Source: JAVVFH01 sp032250585 (GTDB taxonomy: Bacteria > Pseudomonadota > Gammaproteobacteria > Xanthomonadales > SZUA-36). From it: DNA of 12,202 nucleotides. The stretch lies in contig JAVVFH010000091.1 in the NCBI GenBank assembly GCA_032250585.1, forward strand, positions 1-12,202, in the 5' to 3' direction. The notes under the pieces were generated by a model. It was not told where the DNA came from. It made no database searches and saw only the letters and a program-made list of their open reading frames with translations. The position numbers and the translations under genes are program-made. How positions within the stretch are numbered: position 1 is the first letter of the stretch; each line of letters starts with the position of its first letter. Positions 1 to 6,115 of this stretch are shown piece by piece.

Positions 1-73
1 AGTCCCGCCCGTCGAGCAGGTAGCCTTTCTCATCCAGAGCCAGCCTCACACCGCCGGGCAATTCCAGGTCCAT
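1..73 (-). CDS. tusE: TusE/DsrC-family sulfur-relay protein (partial, N-terminus only)
   Basis: Only the first 24 codons lie in the window; the gene runs off the left edge. The visible N-terminus contains a LALDEKGYLLDGRD stretch, which resembles the start of TusE and DsrC (an acidic D-E/T-E-G-Y-L segment followed by a Trp). Family members accept persulfide sulfur from TusBCD/DsrEFH and pass it on, to MnmA for tRNA 2-thiouridine in TusE or into dissimilatory sulfur metabolism in DsrC. The C-terminal cysteines that separate TusE (one) from DsrC (two) are outside the window, so the choice is open. The ATG at 73 has a GGAAG 8 nt upstream. An in-frame GTG at 82 would instead overlap the tusB stop as GTGA, like the upstream junctions. 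It is the last visible gene of the tusDCB operon. Confidence 0.72.
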   Translation of the reverse strand, partial: MDLELPGGVRLALDEKGYLLDGRD

Positions 74-78
74 GGCCG

Positions 79-387
79 TCACTTCCAGGTCAAACAGTGG
101 TCGCATTGAGAGATGAGCGCCGCCAGGCCGTCGTCGTCTGCCAACTCCACAGCGCGGTGTTGTGCCAGTGACTGCAGGCCACGCGCACCGATGTCCTCGA
201 CCGAAAACAGCAGCCGCTGCCCCCGCGGGTCAAACAGCACCAGGTGGTCGTCGGTCAGGGCGAAAACACCGTTGGCGAGAAAAAAAACCAGGTCTCCGGG
301 ACTGCAATACGACGCGCAGGACGCCAACACCGCCTGGTGCGGCTCCACCACAAGATGCAGGCAGGTCCGGTCGCCCGGCGCCTTCAC
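79..387 (-). CDS. tusB: TusB/DsrH-family sulfurtransferase subunit
   Basis: Predicted third component of the cytoplasmic TusBCD (DsrEFH) complex, which receives sulfane sulfur from TusA and hands it to TusE/DsrC. The product is 102 aa from the GTG at 387, close to the family's usual 95-100 aa. Near the N-terminus it has an LHLV strand, then a Cys at residue 24 (with another at 28), then a GDLVFFLANGVFAL segment; this resembles DsrH/TusB, where a Cys in this region is the sulfur-carrying residue of DsrH. The GTG overlaps the tusC stop as GTGA, so translational coupling is likely. An in-frame ATG at 408 would add seven residues inside tusC and is the alternative start. Identification rests on position in the operon as much as on sequence, since this subunit diverges strongly. 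Confidence 0.8.
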   Translation of the reverse strand: MKAPGDRTCLHLVVEPHQAVLASCASYCSPGDLVFFLANGVFALTDDHLVLFDPRGQRLLFSVEDIGARGLQSLAQHRAVELADDDGLAALISQCDHCLTWK

Positions 388-758
388 AGCAGCACGCTGT
401 AGCGGCATTCGCGCCAGGCCTGACGCATGTCCTGCGCGCCCAGTCCAGTGACCGGCGCCACCAGTTCAACCGCGAGGTCGCTGCAGCGTGCGAGCCAGGC
501 CCGATCCGCAAAAAAATGCGCGTCACCGAGCTCCGGCAGCGCTGCCCAGCCCCGGTAGCCGGCCGGCAGCAGCGCCATGGCGGGATCGCGCCCAGTGGCG
601 AGCTGCAGCAGGGCGCTGCCCAGAAAATAGACTTCCACCCTGAAATCGAGCGACGCCGCCGTCAGCGCGAGATCCAGTTCCGAGCGGGCCGCACGCGCCC
701 GGTAAGGCCCGGTGGCGACCAGCACCGCCAGCCGCTTGTCATCCTGCACCGGCGTCAC
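384..758 (-). CDS. tusC: TusC/DsrF-family sulfurtransferase subunit
   Basis: Predicted structural subunit of the TusBCD/DsrEFH heterohexamer. The product is 124 aa (E. coli TusC is 119). It has the DsrE-like fold signature: an AVLVATGP first strand, an SELDLALTAASLD helix and a VEVYFLGSALLQL second strand. The start is a GTG at 758 that overlaps the tusD stop as GTGA. A longer open frame exists upstream inside tusD, but it would add only shadow sequence. No good Shine-Dalgarno precedes the GTG, which fits reinitiation by ribosomes finishing tusD. DsrF-type subunits are not thought to carry sulfur themselves, so the lack of an obvious active-site Cys is expected. Confidence 0.84.
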   Translation of the reverse strand: MTPVQDDKRLAVLVATGPYRARAARSELDLALTAASLDFRVEVYFLGSALLQLATGRDPAMALLPAGYRGWAALPELGDAHFFADRAWLARCSDLAVELVAPVTGLGAQDMRQAWRECRYSVLL

Positions 759-1102
759 AGCGTCACCACGCGGTCGCAGCGCGTCATCAACTCCAGCACC
801 TTGGCCAGGCCGGCTTCGCGAAAACCCGTCCCGGGCGCCGTTTCCAGTCTGCGCCGCGCATCGGCGGAACACAGCAAAAGCTCAATCCCCTGCTCAGCCG
901 CGAGTTCCAGCCATGCCTGTTGCAAGGGCGGCGTACCGGCATCGCAAACGCGACCGCGCAAGGCGTGATAAACACCATCGTGCCGGAAATAAATGGCTAC
1001 CACCTGCACGCCGTTGCTCACCATTGCCCGCACCAGGCGCAGTGCGACAATACCGAGGGACGAGCCCCAGGGGCTTTCATTGACGATAAACAGGATCTTC
1101 AC
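755..1102 (-). CDS. tusD: TusD/DsrE-family sulfurtransferase subunit
   Basis: Predicted catalytic subunit of the TusBCD/DsrEFH complex, the step between TusA and TusE/DsrC in cytoplasmic sulfur relay. The product is 115 aa. It has an N-terminal ILFIVNESPWGSS strand-loop, a FRHDGVYHAL segment matching the FYREGVYNA region of E. coli TusD, and GIELLLCSADARRR, in which the Cys is residue 78, the same number as the active-site Cys78 of E. coli TusD. It ends in a CDRVVTL tail as in the family. The start is GTG, with a weak AGGCG about 10 nt upstream. This is the first gene of a minus-strand operon tusD-tusC-tusB-tusE and is divergent from bepA. Whether it serves tRNA thiolation or sulfur oxidation cannot be decided without the rest of the operon. 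Confidence 0.88.
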   Translation of the reverse strand: MKILFIVNESPWGSSLGIVALRLVRAMVSNGVQVVAIYFRHDGVYHALRGRVCDAGTPPLQQAWLELAAEQGIELLLCSADARRRLETAPGTGFREAGLAKVLELMTRCDRVVTL

Positions 1103-1227
1103 GTTACACTGTCGCCTGGTTGAGCCGCTGAACGCTTGCAGCCCGTCAGCATGGCCCGCGAAAAGCCGTGCAGAACCGGGCTGTGAATGCGTTGTCGAAC
1201 GGTTGGCAGAAAAGTCTCGGGGAAAGA
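1103..1227. promoter_or_regulatory. Divergent intergenic region tusD / bepA
   Basis: These 125 bp separate the minus-strand sulfur operon from the plus-strand bepA and must hold a promoter for each. I see no confident -35/-10 pair and no full Pho box, only a single CTGTCGC half-site-like string near 1109 with no partner at 11 bp. The bepA reading frame stays open upstream to 1168, but the signal peptide and the GGGGAAAG just before 1228 place the start downstream of this region. Confidence 0.4.
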
Positions 1228-2715
1228 ATGTCCAGGGTCAAGTACAGGAAGCACCGTTTGTTGAAACTCCTTGTCGCTGCGCTTACCACCGCGGTCAGCC
1301 TGGCGGGCGTTGCGCAGACCGAACGGTTGGCCTTGCCGGACATGGGTGCTTCTGCCGAAACGATCCTGTCACGTGCCGAGGAAGAGGAATACGCGCGCGC
1401 GATGCTGCAACAGATGCGTGCCTACGAGGTGCTCAACGAAGACCCCCTGATCAATGCCTTCTTCGAGGACATGGGCTACCGGCTGGCTGCGCACAGCGAC
1501 CGGCCCGACAAGCCCTTCACTTTCGTGGTGCTGGACCAGCCGGTAATCAACGCCTTCGCGGCCCCGGGCGGTGTCATCGCGCTCTACAGCGGTTTGATAT
1601 TGGCGGCCGACGACGAAAACGAGGTGGCCGGTGTTCTCGCGCATGAAATCGCTCACATCACGCAGCTCCATCTCTATCGTGCGCTCGAAAGCCAACAGGC
1701 CATGTCAATCCCGATTGCCCTGGCGATGCTCGGCCTGGTTCTGGCCGGCGGCGGTGGCGGCGAGGCCATTCAGGGCGCGCTGATGACGGGCCAGGCCGCG
1801 GCCGCCCAGGCGCAGATTTTCTTCACGCGACAGAACGAATACGAGGCTGATCGCATCGGCATCTCCACGCTCGCGCGAGCCGGCTACGACCCGGCCGGAA
1901 TGGCGGAGTTTTTTGAGAAAATCGGCCGCCTGACGCGCTCCAGCGGCGAGGGGCCGCCGGAATACCTGCGCACTCACCCGGTCTCGACCAGCCGCATCTC
2001 GGAAGCGCTGGACCGCGCGCAGAACATGACCGTGCCGGAACCCTCGGACGGTCGTGATTTCTATCTGGTGCAGGCGCGCCTGCGGGCCATGAACGAAGAC
2101 TACCCGGACACCGCATTGGAGTGGTTCGAGCACCGCATGGACCAGGCCGAAATCAGCCAGGCCGAGAGCGATGCGCTGTTCTACGGCCAGGCCATCGCGC
2201 TGCAGCGCAAGGGCGAGTACGACGAAGCGCGCAAATTGCTGGAAAGCCTGGCCGCGCGTGACGAACATTTGGCCTACCAGCTCCAGCTGTCCGACGTGGA
2301 CCTGGACGCAGGCCGCGAAGACCAGGCCATCGACCGGCTCGCGGGTCTTTACCAAAGTTTCCCGGGCAACCACGCGATCGCGATGCAATACGCCAAGGCC
2401 CTGTTGAAACGCCGCGATCCCGACCAGGCGAAAACCGCCTCCGTGGTATTGCGCCGACAGCTTCAGTCGCACACCGAAAGCCCGCGACTCTACGAACTGT
2501 ACGCGCGCTCAGCCGACATTGCCGGCGACCGCGTCCGGGCCAAAGAAGCCATCGCCGAATCCTATTACCTGCGCGGCGGCATCCACGAAGCCGCCATGCA
2601 GTTGCAGGAACTCACCAAAGGCGACGATCTGGATTTCTACGCGCGCGCGCGGATCACCGCCCGAATCAACCAGCTGCGCCAGGAACTGGCGAAGCTCGGG
2701 CTCGAAGAAAGCTGA
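1228..2715 (+). CDS. bepA: BepA-type periplasmic M48 metalloprotease/chaperone with TPR domain
   Basis: Predicted periplasmic zinc metallopeptidase that helps assembly of outer-membrane beta-barrel proteins such as LptD and degrades stalled ones. The product is 495 aa (E. coli BepA is 487). A Sec signal peptide spans residues 1-29 (basic RVKYRKHR, then a hydrophobic LLVAALTTAVSLAGVA). The M48 domain follows with HEIAH zinc motif His139-Glu140-His143. The third ligand is probably Glu204 in NEYEAD, and THP at His250 matches the E. coli His246 switch. A Gly-rich hydrophobic stretch lies at 161-180. Residues from about 275 to the end are helical TPR-like repeats. I chose ATG 1228 over the ATG at 1168 because the signal peptide starts there and GGGGAAAG precedes it. 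It appears monocistronic. Unrelated M48-TPR proteases exist, but order and length fit BepA. Confidence 0.9.
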   Translation: MSRVKYRKHRLLKLLVAALTTAVSLAGVAQTERLALPDMGASAETILSRAEEEEYARAMLQQMRAYEVLNEDPLINAFFEDMGYRLAAHSDRPDKPFTFVVLDQPVINAFAAPGGVIALYSGLILAADDENEVAGVLAHEIAHITQLHLYRALESQQAMSIPIALAMLGLVLAGGGGGEAIQGALMTGQAAAAQAQIFFTRQNEYEADRIGISTLARAGYDPAGMAEFFEKIGRLTRSSGEGPPEYLRTHPVSTSRISEALDRAQNMTVPEPSDGRDFYLVQARLRAMNEDYPDTALEWFEHRMDQAEISQAESDALFYGQAIALQRKGEYDEARKLLESLAARDEHLAYQLQLSDVDLDAGREDQAIDRLAGLYQSFPGNHAIAMQYAKALLKRRDPDQAKTASVVLRRQLQSHTESPRLYELYARSADIAGDRVRAKEAIAESYYLRGGIHEAAMQLQELTKGDDLDFYARARITARINQLRQELAKLGLEES

Positions 2716-2721
2716 CAGTAT

Positions 2722-2740
2722 AAAGCCACCTGGCGGCTTT
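2722..2740 (+). terminator. Weak terminator-like hairpin after bepA
   Basis: AAAGCC and GGCTTT form a 6-bp stem around a 7-nt loop, starting 7 nt after the bepA stop. Only three T residues end the second arm and the next bases are CC, so this is a poor intrinsic terminator. It may only slow or partly stop transcription before the phoB promoter. Confidence 0.35.
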
Positions 2741-2789
2741 CCAGCTGGCCCGACAGGCTCCCGCCCCGCGAATCAGCGCTTTCACCCGG

Positions 2790-2822
2790 CTGACATCATT
2801 CTGTCATATCCGTCCTTATAAT
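2790..2822 (+). promoter_or_regulatory. Pho box and -10 of the phoB promoter
   Basis: CTGACAT (2790-2796) and CTGTCAT (2801-2807) are separated by CATT, giving the 7-4-7 direct repeat bound by phospho-PhoB. A consensus TATAAT lies at 2817-2822, 9 bp after the second repeat. In known pho promoters the Pho box takes the place of the -35 element at this distance. The start of transcription should fall near 2829, which leaves a leader of about 23 nt. This implies that phoBR is autoactivated under phosphate limitation. Confidence 0.88.
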
Positions 2823-2843
2823 GGGCTATCGGAGACGTTTCGG

Positions 2844-2855
2844 ATGAGCAGGTGA
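2844..2855 (+). other. Three-codon mini-ORF (Met-Ser-Arg-stop) overlapping the phoB start
   Basis: ATG AGC AGG TGA begins 8 nt after a GGAGA (2831-2835), the best Shine-Dalgarno in the phoB leader. Its TGA (2853-2855) overlaps the phoB GTG (2852-2854) in another frame. The same GGAGA is 16 nt from the GTG, which is too far for direct use. Ribosomes could load here, stop at once and reinitiate on phoB. It could equally be a chance ATG, or a one-base difference could have moved an original ATG out of frame. Confidence 0.35.
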
Positions 2856-3550
2856 AGAATCATCGAGTCAAGATCCTGGTGGTGGATGACGAGGCCGCGA
2901 TTTGCGACATGATCCAGTTCGCGCTGGAACAGTCGGACTTCGAGGTGCAGAAGGCCGCCAGCGCCCACGAGGCCATTCTGCGCATCAGCGAACAGCGGCC
3001 GGACATTATCCTGCTGGACTGGATGATGCCCGGCGTCAGCGGTATCGAACTGACCCGGCGGTTGCGTTCGGATTCCTACACCGAAGACATCCCCATTATC
3101 ATGCTTACCGCCCGGGTGACGGAGGACGACAAGGTTGCCGGCCTGGAAGCGGGAACGGACGATTACGTCATCAAGCCGTTTTCGCCGCGGGAACTGCTGG
3201 CGCGCATCCGCGCCGTGCTGCGGCGGACGAGTCCCGGCAACGAGCGCGGGCAACTGGAAGTCGGCGTTCTGACCCTCGACACCGTGTCGCGCCGGGTGCT
3301 GGCGGACGGAAATGAGATTCACGTTGGGCCTACCGAGTACCGCCTGCTGGAATTTTTCATGAGCCACCTCGGCCGGGCTTACAGCCGCTCGCAGATCCTC
3401 GACCACGTCTGGGGCACGAACGCATATCTCGAGGAACGCACCGTCGACGTGCACGTCAGGCGCGTGAGAAAGGCGCTGGAAAACGCCATGGCTGCACATT
3501 ATTTGCAAACCGTGCGCGGACACGGCTATCGTTTCCTGGCGGACGATTGA
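2852..3550 (+). CDS. phoB: PhoB, phosphate-regulon response regulator
   Basis: DNA-binding response regulator that is phosphorylated by PhoR and activates Pho-box promoters. The product is 232 aa (E. coli 229). The receiver domain spans about residues 6-123, with the acidic pair Asp12-Asp13, phosphoacceptor Asp56 in LLDWMMPG (a Trp after the Asp is typical of PhoB), Thr86 and Lys108. The OmpR-type winged helix spans about 133-230, with TEYRLLEFF, RTVDVHVRRVRKAL and the VRGHGYRF end. The start codon is GTG and no better in-frame start lies nearby; the leader is discussed under the mini-ORF. phoR follows after 72 bp. The Pho box upstream, together with pstS, a porin and ppx downstream, supports assignment to the phosphate system rather than another OmpR-family regulator. 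Confidence 0.96.
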   Translation: MKNHRVKILVVDDEAAICDMIQFALEQSDFEVQKAASAHEAILRISEQRPDIILLDWMMPGVSGIELTRRLRSDSYTEDIPIIMLTARVTEDDKVAGLEAGTDDYVIKPFSPRELLARIRAVLRRTSPGNERGQLEVGVLTLDTVSRRVLADGNEIHVGPTEYRLLEFFMSHLGRAYSRSQILDHVWGTNAYLEERTVDVHVRRVRKALENAMAAHYLQTVRGHGYRFLADD

Positions 3551-3554
3551 GCAC

Positions 3555-3598
3555 AAGCCGTTTGCAAGCGGTTTTCTGCCGGCGGTGCGAATGCCGCC
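3555..3598 (+). promoter_or_regulatory. Two hairpins in the phoB-phoR intergenic region
   Basis: The first structure (3555-3574) pairs AAGCCGTT with AGCGGTTT around a TGCA loop, with two G-T wobbles, and runs into TTTTC, so it looks like a weak terminator or attenuator. The second (3581-3598) pairs GGCGG with CCGCC around an 8-nt loop. Together they fill most of the 72-bp gap between the phoB stop and the phoR start. They could lower phoR relative to phoB. No alternative promoter for phoR is evident. Confidence 0.4.
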
Positions 3599-3622
3599 CG
3601 TCTCCTTCTTTCTGGTTTAGAC

Positions 3623-4924
3623 ATGGCCTCACGACACTGGACGTTTCATGCAGGAACACTGGCGCTTTGCGCGGGGCTGGTCCTGTTACTGGGCTGGATT
3701 GTGGGTCATCCAGTCATCGTCACCGCGATCTTTGCCGGCGCCTATCTGGCATGGCATGCGGTCAATCTGCGGCGGCTGCATGCCTGGCTGCAGAACCACC
3801 AGGCGGAAATCCCCGAATCGCACGGCGTCTGGGCCGACATATACGACGGCCTGAACACGATGGATAAACAGAATCGGCGACAAAGGGAGGAGTACCGGGC
3901 GATGATCGGTGAGTTCAGGGCTCTCACCGATGCCTTTCCCGATGCAACGCTCGTCATCGATGAGAACGACGACATCACCTGGTTCAACAACGCGGCGCAG
4001 ACCCTGCTCGAACTGAGAATTCCCGAAGACCTCGGGCAGAACGTCACCAACCTGCTGCGGGGCCCCGATTTTGCGGACTGGCTCGCGGTGCAGGGCCAAG
4101 TCAAGAGTCCGCTGGAAATGCCCTCCCCGCTCAGCGACAACACGTGGCTGAACATCAGCGCGATTGCGTTTCGCGAAAACCTGCGCCTGATCATCCTGCG
4201 GGACGTGACCGAAGTCCATAACGTCGAACGGATCCGGCGCGACTTCGTGGCGAATATTTCACATGAGTTACGAACGCCGTTGACCGTGCTGCAGGGCTAC
4301 CTGGAAATCCTGCAGCAAAACCCCTCGGGCGGGGTTGCCGATGCGGTCTCGCGCATGCAGGTGCAAGCCATCCAGATGAAATCGCTGCTCGACGACCTGC
4401 TCGAACTGTCGCGCCTGCAGCGCGCGGAAAACCGCGGTGAGGATTCCTGCATCGATGTTTGCGCGATGCTGATGCAGCTCAAGGAGCAGGCCGAAGAACT
4501 GAGCGGCGGGCACCACCGGCTGCACTTCGAGCTGGACCGCGAACTTTTTCTGTCCGGTGTGGGTTCCGATCTTGAGAGCGCCTTCAGCAACCTGATCACC
4601 AATGCCGTCAAGTACACCCCGGACGACGGGCGCATCGAGGTCAGCTGGCAGGACAGCGAAAAAGGTCCCGTGTTGCGGGTCCGTGACACCGGTATCGGCA
4701 TACCGAGACGCGATATTCCCCGGCTCACCGAACGCTTTTACCGCGTCGGATCGGACCGCGCCCGGCAAACGGGCGGCAGCGGTCTCGGCCTGGCGATCGT
4801 CAAGCACGTGCTGAACGCGCACCAGGCCCAGCTGAACATCCACAGCGAGCTGGGCGAGGGCAGCGAATTCGTCTGTACCTTCCCGCCGGAGCGGAAAAGA
4901 AAGCGCGGCGCGCCGCGCAAATAG
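3623..4924 (+). CDS. phoR: PhoR, phosphate-regulon sensor histidine kinase
   Basis: Inner-membrane kinase/phosphatase that sets PhoB phosphorylation according to phosphate supply; in known systems it reads the PstSCAB-PhoU state rather than phosphate itself. The product is 433 aa (E. coli 431). Two hydrophobic segments at about 12-28 and 30-46 have almost no periplasmic loop between them, the normal PhoR layout. A PAS-type domain spans about 95-195. HisKA carries His214 in NISHELRTPL. The ATPase has the N-box Asn327 (NLITNAVKYTP), the G1 box DTGIGI (355-360), the F-box RFYR and the G2 box GGSGLGL (384-390). ATG 3623 is the only usable start after the preceding in-frame stop. It is preceded by a pyrimidine-rich TCTCCTTCTTTCT with no Shine-Dalgarno. 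The Arg/Lys-rich C-terminal tail KRKRGAPRK overlaps a palindrome. Confidence 0.95.
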   Translation: MASRHWTFHAGTLALCAGLVLLLGWIVGHPVIVTAIFAGAYLAWHAVNLRRLHAWLQNHQAEIPESHGVWADIYDGLNTMDKQNRRQREEYRAMIGEFRALTDAFPDATLVIDENDDITWFNNAAQTLLELRIPEDLGQNVTNLLRGPDFADWLAVQGQVKSPLEMPSPLSDNTWLNISAIAFRENLRLIILRDVTEVHNVERIRRDFVANISHELRTPLTVLQGYLEILQQNPSGGVADAVSRMQVQAIQMKSLLDDLLELSRLQRAENRGEDSCIDVCAMLMQLKEQAEELSGGHHRLHFELDRELFLSGVGSDLESAFSNLITNAVKYTPDDGRIEVSWQDSEKGPVLRVRDTGIGIPRRDIPRLTERFYRVGSDRARQTGGSGLGLAIVKHVLNAHQAQLNIHSELGEGSEFVCTFPPERKRKRGAPRK

Positions 4925-4931
4925 TCTTTTC
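4894..4931 (+). terminator. Possible terminator spanning the phoR stop codon
   Basis: A perfect 16-bp GC palindrome, GCGCGGCG plus CGCCGCGC (4903-4918), sits in the last codons of phoR. It is flanked by a second inverted pair, GAAAAGA (4894-4900) and TCTTTTC (4925-4931). An A-rich arm before and a T-rich arm after a GC stem resemble an intrinsic terminator separating phoR from the pstS promoter. The T run is only four long and displaced by AAATAG, so efficiency is doubtful. Confidence 0.42.
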
Positions 4932-4951
4932 GGGCCTGAAACCCCTTCCGA

Positions 4952-4985
4952 TTGTCACCAAACCGTCATAAAGCCCACCTAGTAT
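4952..4985 (+). promoter_or_regulatory. Pho box and -10 of the pstS promoter
   Basis: TTGTCAC (4952-4958) and CCGTCAT (4963-4969) are separated by CAAA, the 7-4-7 Pho box layout. Ten bp further is TAGTAT (4980-4985), a 4/6 match to the -10 consensus. The arrangement parallels the phoB and porin promoters in this window. Transcription would start near 4992, leaving a leader of about 45 nt with GGAG 8 nt before the pstS ATG. Confidence 0.83.
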
Positions 4986-5036
4986 GTGGCCGAACCCACT
5001 ACTGCGGCGGTCCGCCCGCCCAACGGAGACTCAACG

Positions 5037-6008
5037 ATGAAACTGAAGCCTTACACTGCCCTGACCTTCGCGCTTCTGCTGGGTCTTGCCACGCCCCTGG
5101 CAGCGCAATCACGTGTGGACGAGGCACTGCCCGGGTATCAAAAGACCAGTGGCGTTTCGGGCAATCTGTCCAGCCTGGGTTCCGACACGCTGGCGAACCT
5201 GATGACGCTCTGGGCCGAAGAGTTCAAGCGCATTTATCCAAACGTCAATATCCAGATCCAGGCCGCCGGTTCATCGACCGCGCCGCCCGCGCTGACCGAG
5301 GGCACGTCGAACCTCGGCCCGATGAGCCGCCTGATGAAGGACAAGGAAGTCGAAGCCTTCGAGAAAAAGCACGGCTACAAACCCACGCCCGTCGCGGTCG
5401 CGATCGACGCACTGGCGGTCTTCGTGCACAAGGACAACCCCCTGGACGGGCTAACGCTGCAGCAGGTAGATGCAATTTTTTCATCGACCCGCACCTGCGG
5501 CGGGCCGGAAGACATCACGACCTGGGGTCAACTCGGGCTCGAAGGTGCCTGGGCGCCGCGCGGCATCCAGCTGTACGGCCGCAATTCGGTTTCCGGAACC
5601 TACGGGTATTTCAAGCAACACGCGCTCTGCAACGGCGACTACAAGAACAACGTCAACGAGCAACCCGGCTCCGCCTCGGTCGTGCAATCGATCAGCACGT
5701 CCCTGAACGGCATCGGCTACTCGGGCATCGGCTACACGACCTCTTCGGTGCGCGCCGTTCCGCTGACCAAGGACCCGGCCAAACCCTTCGTGCAGGCAAG
5801 CGCTGAAAATGCCGTGAACGGCAGCTATCCGCTGGCGCGTTTTTTGTACACCTACGTGAACAAGGAACCCGGCAAGCCGCTGGACCCGATCACCCGGGAG
5901 TTTCTCAAGCTGGTGCTGTCGCAGCAGGGCCAGGAAGTGGTCGTCAAGGACGGCTACATTCCGCTGCCTGCTGCAGTGGCTGCTCGCGAGATGGTGAAGC
6001 TTCAGTAA
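5037..6008 (+). CDS. pstS: PstS, periplasmic phosphate-binding protein of the Pst ABC transporter
   Basis: Periplasmic high-affinity phosphate receptor that feeds PstCAB and, through it, the PhoR/PhoU signal. The product is 323 aa. A Sec signal peptide covers about residues 1-23 (MKLKPYTAL, a hydrophobic core, then PLAA). The mature protein follows the Pseudomonas PstS pattern closely: TSGVSGNLSSLGSDTLANLM (37-56), the phosphate loop AAGSSTAPPAL (76-86), NLGPMSR, the GRNSVSGTYGYF loop, NEQPGSASVVQS and the VVKDGYIPLPA end. A Cys pair in STRTCGG and HALCNGD may form a disulfide. ATG 5037 is preferred over an in-frame ATG at 4986 because GGAG lies 8 nt upstream and the signal peptide begins there. 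pstC, pstA, pstB and phoU do not follow: a terminator and the porin do, so the permease must be encoded elsewhere or pstS is a solo copy. Confidence 0.95.
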   Translation: MKLKPYTALTFALLLGLATPLAAQSRVDEALPGYQKTSGVSGNLSSLGSDTLANLMTLWAEEFKRIYPNVNIQIQAAGSSTAPPALTEGTSNLGPMSRLMKDKEVEAFEKKHGYKPTPVAVAIDALAVFVHKDNPLDGLTLQQVDAIFSSTRTCGGPEDITTWGQLGLEGAWAPRGIQLYGRNSVSGTYGYFKQHALCNGDYKNNVNEQPGSASVVQSISTSLNGIGYSGIGYTTSSVRAVPLTKDPAKPFVQASAENAVNGSYPLARFLYTYVNKEPGKPLDPITREFLKLVLSQQGQEVVVKDGYIPLPAAVAAREMVKLQ

Positions 6009-6029
6009 ACTCTGCCCCGAACCCGGACC

Positions 6030-6055
6030 AAGCCCGGCTCGCGCCGGGTTTTTTT
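6030..6055 (+). terminator. Rho-independent terminator after pstS
   Basis: CCCGGC (6033-6038) pairs with GCCGGG (6043-6048) around a TCGC loop. The stem can be extended by one G-T and two A-T pairs, and the second arm runs into seven T residues (6049-6055). It lies 22 nt after the pstS stop. It marks pstS as a single-gene transcript and separates it from the porin promoter. Confidence 0.88.
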
Positions 6056-6095
6056 ATGGCTGTTTTTTGACATTTCACGGGCCTGGAGCTGATTC

Positions 6096-6111
6096 GTGTC
6101 AGCTGTGACAC
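6096..6111. repeat. Inverted repeat just upstream of the porin Pho box
   Basis: GTGTCA (6096-6101) and TGACAC (6106-6111) are perfect inverted arms around GCTG, ending 4 bp before the first Pho half-site at 6116. It may be an operator for a dimeric regulator. Alternatively it may be degenerate extra PhoB half-sites, since GTGTCA and TGACAC resemble the TGTCA core, though the 11-bp phase is not kept well. Confidence 0.4.
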
Positions 6112-6115
6112 CGTT

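Noticed and set aside
1168..1227. Upstream ATG extension of bepA.
   Set aside because: It would put 20 residues before the signal peptide; ATG 1228 has a purine-rich ribosome site and begins the signal sequence directly.
1103..1227. Possible Pho box between tusD and bepA.
   Set aside because: Only one half-site-like string (CTGTCGC) is present, with no second repeat at 11 bp on either side.
1705..2472. Long antisense open frames over bepA, and similar ones over phoR, porin, ppx, epmA and cpxA.
   Set aside because: High GC produces long open frames opposite real genes; their composition is skewed and the sense frames carry clear family motifs.
4986..5036. Upstream ATG extension of pstS.
   Set aside because: It would start near the predicted transcription start, has no ribosome site and would bury the signal peptide 17 residues in.
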